Positions 6,408 through 13,084 of a stretch of 24,009 nt of DNA are shown here, in pieces; within the stretch, counting starts at the first letter, position 1; the number at the start of each line of letters is the position of its first letter. Origin of the DNA: OPU3-GD-OMZ sp964515235 (lineage in GTDB: Bacteria; Pseudomonadota; Gammaproteobacteria; Methylococcales; Methylomonadaceae); NCBI GenBank assembly GCA_964515235.1, contig CAZEVO010000028.1:1-24009 (forward strand), given 5' to 3'. Position numbers and translations under genes: made by a program. A model generated the notes under the pieces. That model was given only the letters and a program-made list of their open reading frames with translations, was not told the origin of the DNA and ran no database searches.

Positions 6408-8954
6408 TTATGCGTCCTCTCTTGGGTTAAACGTGACCATTTGCTCACGCTCTTGTTCATTAGCGGGTCTTACCTGACCACGCTCTTCCACAAAAACCAC
6501 ACGTTCATCCGATTGATCACTATTTACAAAATGCCTAAAACGTTTTAGATGTTCTGGATTCTCTAAGGTGGTTTTCCACTCGCACTGATAGGTCTCAATG
6601 ACGTATTCCATTTGTTGCTCTAATTGCTCACAAATATTTAATCGATCTTCAATCACAACTGATTTCAAATAATCTAAACCCCCTTCCATATTTTCCATCC
6701 AGACCGACGTACGTTGCAAACGATCAGCGGTACGAACATAAAAAGTTAGCACCCGGTCGATATACTTGATCAAGGTTTCTTTATCTAAATTAGTCGCGAA
6801 TAAATCAGCATGCCGCGGCTTCATACCCCCATTACCACAAACGTATAAATTCCAGCCATGTTCCGTAGCGATAACACCAATATCCTTACTCTGAGCCTCG
6901 GCACACTCCCGTGTACAACCGGAGACGGCCATTTTAATTTTATGTGGCGCCCGAAGACCTTTGTAACGATTTTCTAATTCAATCGCAAGACTCACACTAT
7001 CATCAAGACCAAACCGGCACCAAGTACTTCCCACACAAGATTTAACCGTACGCAATGACTTTCCATAAGCATGACCACTTTCAAAACCCGCTGCAATCAA
7101 CTCATTCCAAATAGCGGGCAGTTGATTAATTTGTGCACCAAATAAATCAACCCGCTGACCGCCGGTAATTTTGGTATACAAACCATATGCTTTACCGACT
7201 TCACCTAAAGCAATCAACATATCAGGGGTAATTTCTCCACCGGTAACGCGCGGTACGATCGAATAGGTACCGTCTTTTTGCATGTTAGCGAGGTAAACAT
7301 CGTTGGTATCTTGAACGCCTAAGTGTTGCTTTTCTAAAACATACTCATTCCAGTAGGAGGCTAAAATTGACCCTACCGCCTGCCGGCAAACTTCACAACC
7401 TCGCCCACGGCCATGACTCGTTAATAATTCATCAAAGGTTTTAATTTCATCAACCATCACCAAGTTATACAAATCTTGCCGGGTATGGGAGAAGTGTTCA
7501 CAAATATCGGTACTAACCTCAAAACCTAATTTATCCAGCTCACAATCCAGTACTGATTTCAATAAAGCCGAACAGCCACCGCAACCGGTAGCCGCTTTCG
7601 TTTCAGATTTTAAGGCCCCCATATCCTGATTGCCGGCGGCAATGGCTTCACAAACCTGCCCTTTACTCACATCATGACAGGAACAAATTTGTGCCGAGGC
7701 TGGCAACGCATCAGGCCCTAAGCCCACCGACTCGTCAGAACGACTCGGCAAGATTAATGAGTCAGGATTTTCAGGTAGTTCAATACCGTTTAAACAATAT
7801 TGCAATAGCGTTCCGTAACCGGCTGAATCACCCACCAGAACGGCGCCCAATAAACTCTTTTTGTCTTCACTCACGACGATGCGCTTATAAATCTCACTGG
7901 ATCCATCTTGGTAGGTATAAACCAAAGCACCTTGTGTCTTGGCGTGGGCATCTCCAATACTGGCGACATCCACACCCATTAATTTAAGTTTTGTGCTCAT
8001 ATCAGAACCCAAAAAAGCAGCCTCTTTTTGTTCCAAATGAGCCACCACAGTACGCGCCATTTGGTAACCCGGCGCCACTAACCCAAAAATCTGATTATTC
8101 CAAAGCGCACATTCACCGATTGCATAAATATCAGGATCTGAAGTCAGACATTGATTATCAATCACAATGCCCCCTCGCTGACCCACTTCTAAGAAACTCT
8201 CTCGGGCAATATCATCCCGCGGCCTGATTCCTGCCGAAAAAAGAACAATGTCCGTTTCTAGCTCTTCACCATCAGCAAAACACATTTTATGAATCGCCTG
8301 GTCACCATCAACAATCTTCTGGGTGTTTTTACTGGTGTGAATCGTGACGCCCAAGGCTGAAATTTTACGCCTTAACATGGCTGCACCACCCTCATCAAGT
8401 TGTACCGCCATCAACCGAGGCGCAAATTCAACCACATGAGTCTCTAAACCTAAATCAGTAAGTGCCTTTGCGGCCTCAAGACCTAACAGGCCGCCACCAA
8501 CCACCACTCCGGTTTTTGCATTTTTAGCCGCAGTCGTTATCGCTTCTAAATCTTCAATGGTGCGGTAAACTAAACACCCTTCACGATCATGACCGGGCAT
8601 TGGAGGAACAAAAGGATAAGAACCTGATGCAATCACAACTTTGTCGTACGCGATGTGTTCACCCTTTTGTGAAATGACAATTTTTTTGTCACGATCTATT
8701 CGGTCCGCACGGTCGCCTAAATGTAAGGTGATATTATTCTTTTCAAAAAAACCACTTTCCACCAATGACAAATCGTCTGCCGATTTCCCTGAGAAATACT
8801 CAGACAAATGCACCCTGTCATAAGCAACACGCGGCTCTTCACAAAAAGTAACCACTTGATAATCAGCATAAGCTGAACTGGCGACCCATGTTTCAAGAAA
8901 ATTCTGACCCACCATGCCATTACCAATTACTACCAGTGTTTTTTTAACACTCAT
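6408..8954 (-). CDS. nirB: Nitrite reductase [NAD(P)H] large subunit
   Basis: 848 residues, the usual NirB length. It transfers electrons from NADH through FAD and iron–sulfur centres to siroheme, reducing nitrite to ammonium in the cytoplasm. In order: FAD-binding VVIGNGMVGQNF near residue 8, NAD-binding GVVVGGGLLGLEAAKAL near residue 150, a BFD-like [2Fe-2S] region with Cys424/Cys426 and CGGC further on, a second Cys pair (GCEVC) near residue 520, and the siroheme/[4Fe-4S] domain with Cys640, Cys646, Cys680 and Cys684 (CVGSTWC ... GCTREC). It is the first gene of the operon and is followed directly by nirD. A sigma-54 promoter lies about 50 bases upstream, with NtrC-like sites 200-250 bases upstream. 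Nothing is missing or broken. Confidence 0.97.
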   Translation of the reverse strand: MSVKKTLVVIGNGMVGQNFLETWVASSAYADYQVVTFCEEPRVAYDRVHLSEYFSGKSADDLSLVESGFFEKNNITLHLGDRADRIDRDKKIVISQKGEHIAYDKVVIASGSYPFVPPMPGHDREGCLVYRTIEDLEAITTAAKNAKTGVVVGGGLLGLEAAKALTDLGLETHVVEFAPRLMAVQLDEGGAAMLRRKISALGVTIHTSKNTQKIVDGDQAIHKMCFADGEELETDIVLFSAGIRPRDDIARESFLEVGQRGGIVIDNQCLTSDPDIYAIGECALWNNQIFGLVAPGYQMARTVVAHLEQKEAAFLGSDMSTKLKLMGVDVASIGDAHAKTQGALVYTYQDGSSEIYKRIVVSEDKKSLLGAVLVGDSAGYGTLLQYCLNGIELPENPDSLILPSRSDESVGLGPDALPASAQICSCHDVSKGQVCEAIAAGNQDMGALKSETKAATGCGGCSALLKSVLDCELDKLGFEVSTDICEHFSHTRQDLYNLVMVDEIKTFDELLTSHGRGRGCEVCRQAVGSILASYWNEYVLEKQHLGVQDTNDVYLANMQKDGTYSIVPRVTGGEITPDMLIALGEVGKAYGLYTKITGGQRVDLFGAQINQLPAIWNELIAAGFESGHAYGKSLRTVKSCVGSTWCRFGLDDSVSLAIELENRYKGLRAPHKIKMAVSGCTRECAEAQSKDIGVIATEHGWNLYVCGNGGMKPRHADLFATNLDKETLIKYIDRVLTFYVRTADRLQRTSVWMENMEGGLDYLKSVVIEDRLNICEQLEQQMEYVIETYQCEWKTTLENPEHLKRFRHFVNSDQSDERVVFVEERGQVRPANEQEREQMVTFNPREDA

Positions 8955-9000
8955 TCAAACCCCACTCACTCAATTCAAAAAGAACACCTACAGGAGTAAA

Positions 9001-9015
9001 GCAGAATTCATGCCA
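9001..9015 (-). promoter_or_regulatory. Sigma-54 promoter of the nirBD–nasA operon
   Basis: On the minus strand TGGCAT-GAATT-CTGC keeps the -24 GG and -12 GC with ten bases between. The predicted start near 8989 is about 35 bases before the nirB ATG. Confidence 0.8.
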
Positions 9016-9161
9016 ATAAAAGAACTGCTGCTTTTTAAAACAACATCTCTGGAATCACTACCGTCTAACCACTAGATAAAATAAAGAAAAATAGTCAATT
9101 TTCGATTTAAACACTAAGGTGATGTGAGCCTTTAAAACCTATCCTCTCAAAATCAACCTGA

Positions 9162-9178
9162 CGCACCAACTTGGATCT
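9162..9178. promoter_or_regulatory. NtrC-binding site (proximal) of nirB
   Basis: CGCAC-CAACTTG-GATCT matches the left half of the NtrC palindrome well and the right half weakly. It is centred about 180 bases upstream of the predicted nirB start. Confidence 0.55.
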
Positions 9179-9192
9179 TTGCGCTTAAATTA

Positions 9193-9209
9193 AGCACCAT
9201 AATGACGCT
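9193..9209. promoter_or_regulatory. NtrC-binding site (distal) of nirB
   Basis: AGCAC-CATAATG-ACGCT resembles the NtrC palindrome, and its centre is 31 bp from that of the neighbouring site, the same spacing as upstream of PII copy 1. Confidence 0.5.
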
Positions 9210-9226
9210 ATTACTCAGCAACTTTT

Positions 9227-9257
9227 TTGACACTGTCTTGTCATTCTTGCTTAAAAT
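9227..9257 (+). promoter_or_regulatory. Possible sigma-70 promoter of the cytochrome peroxidase gene with internal operator-like repeat
   Basis: A perfect -35 TTGACA (9227-9232) precedes TAAAAT (9252-9257), but the 19-base spacer is long. Inside the spacer and overlapping the -35 is an inverted repeat TGACA-N6-TGTCA (9228-9243), the kind of position a repressor would use. Confidence 0.4.
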
Positions 9258-9289
9258 AGAAACATCAACTGCATTCAGATAACCGACAC

Positions 9290-10339
9290 ATGATGGCTCT
9301 TTGGCTAATTGGATTATTAATTTCAACAATCACCTTTCCAGCAAACAGTAAATCCATTACTCTCGAACCCCAACTCGGGCTCCCACAATTAATGACACCG
9401 AGTAACAATTCACTCACAACTAAAAAAATAGCACTCGGGCAATTGCTTTTTTTTGATCGTCGTCTATCTACCGACGACACGCTATCTTGTGCCATGTGTC
9501 ACATTCCTAATCAGGGGTTTAGTAATAATTTCGTCGCCACACCGGTAGGTTACCAGCGCCGTAAAGGAAAACGTAATGCCCCGACCTTACTGAACGTGGG
9601 CTATTTGACTCTACTATTTCATGACGGCCGCGCCAAAACACTCGAAGAACAAATCTGGGGACCGCTGTTAAATCACCGCGAAATGGCCAACCCTAGCTCA
9701 GCTGTTGTTATTGCTAAAATCAACCAGATCCCTCAATACCGACAAGCCTTTAACGACGTCTTTAAAGCACCGCCTTCAAAAACAACGCTAAGCCAGGCTA
9801 TTGCCAGCTTTGAAAGAACATTAATTGCTGCCGATTCCCCTTTTGACCGCTGGTATTACGGACATCAAGAACAGGCAATTAATCAAATGGCTAAGAAAGG
9901 CTTTAATCTCTTTTCCGGCAAAGCGAATTGTACCCGCTGCCATACTATTGACCAGCACACAACACTGCTAACCGATCAACATTTTCATAATACCGGCATC
10001 GGAACTCATGCTAAAAAAGCCAGCACGTTAAACCTAGCCACTCGCGATCTTGGACGTTTTGAAATGACTGGCAACCCCGATGATCGAGGCCGTTACAAAA
10101 CACCCACACTAAGAAATATCGCACTGACCCAACCCTATATGCATAACGGTAGTATCAACTCGTTAAAAAAAGTTATAGAATTTTACAATAACGGCGGAAT
10201 AAGTAACCCGCAACTCTCACCCCTGATTCAACCCCTGCATTTAAGCAAAGATGAGATCAACCAGCTCATCGCTTTTTTAAAGACCTTATCTAGCCCACAC
10301 GTTGCGGCATTGATTGAAAATGTTCAACCAAAAAAGTAA
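9290..10339 (+). CDS. Di-heme cytochrome c peroxidase / MauG-family protein, exported
   Basis: 349 residues. A hydrophobic signal peptide (about residues 1-20, MMALWLIGLLISTITFP) directs it to the periplasm. Two c-type heme motifs are present: CAMCH at 67-71 and CTRCH at 214-218. Also visible are LLFFDRRLSTDDTLSC, NAPTLLNVGYL, HDGRAKTLEEQ and the C-terminal RGRYKTPTLRNIALTQPYMH. Family members reduce hydrogen peroxide with electrons from small cytochromes, or, like MauG, oxidise protein or amine substrates; which applies here cannot be decided. It is divergent from nirB, and its last 50 bases overlap the end of the convergent LysR gene. Two ATGs in a row begin the frame with only a weak ribosome site. 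No direct tie to nitrate is visible. Confidence 0.9.
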   Translation: MMALWLIGLLISTITFPANSKSITLEPQLGLPQLMTPSNNSLTTKKIALGQLLFFDRRLSTDDTLSCAMCHIPNQGFSNNFVATPVGYQRRKGKRNAPTLLNVGYLTLLFHDGRAKTLEEQIWGPLLNHREMANPSSAVVIAKINQIPQYRQAFNDVFKAPPSKTTLSQAIASFERTLIAADSPFDRWYYGHQEQAINQMAKKGFNLFSGKANCTRCHTIDQHTTLLTDQHFHNTGIGTHAKKASTLNLATRDLGRFEMTGNPDDRGRYKTPTLRNIALTQPYMHNGSINSLKKVIEFYNNGGISNPQLSPLIQPLHLSKDEINQLIAFLKTLSSPHVAALIENVQPKK

Positions 10340-11192
10340 CAAAGGTCGACAACTTACTCGGGGTAAACTTACGTTGCAGGTAAGTTGCATAAATCGGAAT
10401 AGAGTCAGGTCGTATGGCCGGTAAAATTTCCTCAACCGCACCTGCCTCAATCAAATGCCGCAAAAACAATTCTGGCGCCTGAACAATGCCCAAGCCTAAA
10501 GTTACCGCTTCGCCTAAAGCACGCCCATTATTACACCCTAAAGCCCACTCTAAACGTAATTTACGAGCCTTCCTTCCCTGTTTGAAAACCCAATAGTCAC
10601 CGTGAGGTGTATCCAAGTAATGCAGACATTGATGTTGTTTTAAGTCGTCTATCGATTGCGGCCGACCATATTGATGAAGATAATCCGGCGAGGCATACAA
10701 ACACAAAGGCGTCTCGGTGATTTTACGAGCCACAAGACCAGGATCTGGAATATCCGTAACGCGAATAGCACAATCAAAGTTATCAGCCACCAAATTAACT
10801 TCCCCGTTATCCAAGGTTAAAGATACTTTAACATCTGAATAACGAGCTTGATATTCGGTAATTATGGGCATTAACTGAGAACTACCGAAGTCAATCGGCG
10901 CAACGATACGAAGCATCCCCTTAACCGTGTGACCGAGTTCACGTGTTTGCTCTTCAAGAGTGGATAAATCTTCCATAATCAACTTACTTTGCCGATAAAA
11001 TCGTTCCCCTGCTTCAGTTAAACTCATCTGGCGAGTGGTTCTATTTAATAAACTAACACCTAACTCTCGTTCTAACTGTGCAACATATTTACTTATCATC
11101 ATCGCCGAGAGTTTACGTTCCCGCGCTACCGCAATAAAACTACCTAACTCGACAATACGACAAAAAACATCAATGCAAGTAAATCTATCCAT
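10290..11192 (-). CDS. LysR-family transcriptional regulator
   Basis: 300 residues, normal LysR length. Residues 1-60 form the winged helix-turn-helix (VELGSFIAVARERKLSAMMI, then LERELGVSLLNRTTRQMSLT), followed by the linker helix and a type 2 periplasmic-binding-fold effector domain from about residue 90. It resembles the AaeR/DmlR-like subgroup, whose ligands are varied; the effector here is unknown. Its 3' end overlaps that of the cytochrome peroxidase by 50 bases, so readthrough from either would be antisense to the other. It faces away from the nitrate transporter gene across a 341-base intergenic region, so it could control itself and that transporter, but this is inference. Confidence 0.92.
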   Translation of the reverse strand: MDRFTCIDVFCRIVELGSFIAVARERKLSAMMISKYVAQLERELGVSLLNRTTRQMSLTEAGERFYRQSKLIMEDLSTLEEQTRELGHTVKGMLRIVAPIDFGSSQLMPIITEYQARYSDVKVSLTLDNGEVNLVADNFDCAIRVTDIPDPGLVARKITETPLCLYASPDYLHQYGRPQSIDDLKQHQCLHYLDTPHGDYWVFKQGRKARKLRLEWALGCNNGRALGEAVTLGLGIVQAPELFLRHLIEAGAVEEILPAIRPDSIPIYATYLQRKFTPSKLSTFVTFLVEHFQSMPQRVG

Positions 11193-11294
11193 CGCAAAGC
11201 CACCCTATTATAAACTTTTAGTTTATTCTCTTTAAAAAATATTGTCTATTTAAACTTTAAGACCTGTAATCTATACTATCCGCCGAGATGGTTG

Positions 11295-11346
11295 AAGTCG
11301 TTTAAAAGCCTGAGAACTAAACCTTCTCCAACTTTTCAAACGACTT
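11295..11346 (+). other. Extended stem-loop upstream of the nitrate transporter gene
   Basis: AAGTCGTTT (11295-11303) pairs with AAACGACTT (11338-11346). Past one bulged base AAAAG pairs with CTTTT (11332-11336), and inside that GAGAA (11312-11316) pairs with TTCTC (11324-11328) around a seven-base loop. A pyrimidine-rich run (11347-11361) follows. A TATACT lies about 18 bases before it. It could be an attenuator or short RNA from an upstream promoter, or merely a DNA palindrome. Confidence 0.4.
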
Positions 11347-11428
11347 TGCTTCCCTTTTCTTAATTCCAATATCATCACACCCACCCAAACACTCCACTTT
11401 CCACTTTTCTCTATCTATTTACAGTGAT

Positions 11429-11470
11429 TGCCGGTAAATCCACACCGTCCTCATCGACAAGAGACCGGCA
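11429..11470. promoter_or_regulatory. Spaced inverted repeat TGCCGGT-N28-ACCGGCA
   Basis: Two perfect seven-base inverted arms (11429-11435 and 11464-11470) stand just upstream of the sigma-54 promoter. They may be binding half-sites for an activator of the transporter gene, or an RNA hairpin if read from further upstream. Confidence 0.35.
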
Positions 11471-11483
11471 GACTATTTTTAGC

Positions 11484-11499
11484 TGGCATAGTTATTGCT
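11484..11499 (+). promoter_or_regulatory. Sigma-54 promoter of the nitrate transporter gene
   Basis: TGGCAT-AGTTA-TTGCT fits the sigma-54 consensus with ten bases between GG (11485-11486) and GC (11497-11498). The predicted start near 11510 lies about 24 bases before the ATG. Confidence 0.82.
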
Positions 11500-11533
11500 C
11501 ATGACTTTATTTTAACTGACAGAAAGAGCACTC

Positions 11534-13018
11534 ATGAGCACCTCCTCATTCAATTTATTTAAAATTAGCGACCCCAAAATAAGAACCTTGCACCTGACTT
11601 GGTTTGCTTTTTTTATTAGCTTTATGGTTTGGTTTTCACACGCCCCACTATTAGCCTTTATTCGAGACAACATGGGACTCAGCGACCAAGAGATCAAAGT
11701 CCTACTTATTCTCAATGTCGCCTTCACCATTCCTGCGCGCATTATTGTCGGTATTTTGGTCGACAAATACGGTCCTAAACAATTATTCTCCGGCATCCTG
11801 ATTTTAGGAGGGCTGGTCTCCATCGGCTTTGCCTGTGCACAAAACTATCAACAACTGGCTATTATTCGCTTCTTCTTGGGATTTATCGGCGCAGGATTTG
11901 TCGTCGGCATCCGAATGATCTCAGAATGGTTTCCGGCCCGACAAACCGGTATTGCCCAAGGCATCTACGGTGGCTGGGGCAACTTTGGCTCTGCCGGAGC
12001 CGCCCTTCTTTTACCCGCTCTCAGCCTATATTTTGGTGGTGATGATGGTTGGCGCTATGCTATTACAACATCTGGCTGCATTGCCATTTTATACGGCATT
12101 ATTTATTACTTCACTGTCTCCAATACGCCTAAAGGTTCTACTTATTTCCGTCCTAAAAAGACCGGCGCCATGGAAGTCAGCAGCAAAAAAGACCTGTTGC
12201 TCTACACCCTCATGAATCTACCCATGTATTTAACCTTGGCCGTACTGATCTGGAAACTGACCGACATTATGCACTGGCTCTCGCCTTTAGCCGCGTACTG
12301 TGGTTACGGGCTTCTGACGATTCTCTACCTCTATCAAAGCTGGAAAGTCATTCAGGTCAACAAACCGATATTCACAGCACAACCACCCGAACTATTGCGC
12401 TACTCATTCAGCCAAGTTGCAATCCTGAACCTTTGCTACCTGTTAACATTTGGCACTGAATTAGCCGTGGTTTCCATGCTACCTTTATTTTATGTTGACT
12501 ATTTTAATATTGAACCTATTTTAGCCGGTTTATTAGCCGGCATTTACCCGGTCATCAATCTCTTTGCTCGCCCAGCAGGAGGCTGGTTAAGCGATAAAAT
12601 AGGCCGGAAAATCACCCTCGTTATCGCCACTCTAGGCATTTCCGCAACCTTCTTAGGTCTTGGGCAGTTCACCGCTGACTGGCCTCTTTGGGTTGTCGTT
12701 ACCGGCACCATTATTGGCGGCATTTTCTCTAAAGGCGGCTCCGGTGCTGTTTACGCTATGGTCCCCTTAATACAACGTCGAATGACCGGACAAATCGCCG
12801 GCATGACCGGAGCTTTTGGCAATATTGGCGGCGTTATGTTTTTAACTGTTTTATCCTTTGTCACACCAGACATTTTTTTTATGGTCATTAGCGCGATGGG
12901 TTTTACCACGTTAATTCTGGTGACTCTTGTTCTGAAAGAGCCTAAAGGACAAATGGCCGAAATCATGCCTGATGGCACGGTACATATGATTGATATTTCT
13001 AAACAGAATCTAGATTAA
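11534..13018 (+). CDS. Nitrate/nitrite transporter, MFS NNP (NarK/NasA) family
   Basis: 494 residues, inner-membrane transporter. It carries both nitrate-signature motifs, GGWGNFGSAGAA near residue 145 and GAFGNIGGVMFL near residue 426, plus arginines in the expected helices (PARIIVGILVDKYG; FARPAGGWLSDKIGRK). It is longer than typical 400-460-residue NarK/NasA proteins because a segment at about residues 220-280 adds two hydrophobic stretches in the central loop. In context it imports nitrate for NasA/NirBD. It is driven by a sigma-54 promoter, and the PP2C–kinase gene follows 66 bases later with no terminator between. The family is certain; uptake rather than exchange is inferred from the assimilatory neighbours. 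Confidence 0.93.
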   Translation: MSTSSFNLFKISDPKIRTLHLTWFAFFISFMVWFSHAPLLAFIRDNMGLSDQEIKVLLILNVAFTIPARIIVGILVDKYGPKQLFSGILILGGLVSIGFACAQNYQQLAIIRFFLGFIGAGFVVGIRMISEWFPARQTGIAQGIYGGWGNFGSAGAALLLPALSLYFGGDDGWRYAITTSGCIAILYGIIYYFTVSNTPKGSTYFRPKKTGAMEVSSKKDLLLYTLMNLPMYLTLAVLIWKLTDIMHWLSPLAAYCGYGLLTILYLYQSWKVIQVNKPIFTAQPPELLRYSFSQVAILNLCYLLTFGTELAVVSMLPLFYVDYFNIEPILAGLLAGIYPVINLFARPAGGWLSDKIGRKITLVIATLGISATFLGLGQFTADWPLWVVVTGTIIGGIFSKGGSGAVYAMVPLIQRRMTGQIAGMTGAFGNIGGVMFLTVLSFVTPDIFFMVISAMGFTTLILVTLVLKEPKGQMAEIMPDGTVHMIDISKQNLD

Positions 13019-13084
13019 ACTAATACCAAATTCCACATAGACCTTATAATCAATTTAACTCAACATTACACGCTAATCCACCCC

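Larger units (their letters stand above)
11193..11533. other. Intergenic regulatory region between LysR and the nitrate transporter
   Basis: This gene-free stretch holds a -10-like TATACT (11272-11277, plus), a long imperfect hairpin (11295-11346), a spaced inverted repeat TGCCGGT...ACCGGCA (11429-11470) and a sigma-54 promoter (11484-11499). No convincing NtrC 17-mer was seen. Confidence 0.55.

Noticed and set aside
7691..8227. Plus-strand frames of 98 and 78 codons opposite nirB
   Set aside because: They are shadows of the well-supported nirB coding sequence and show no protein features.
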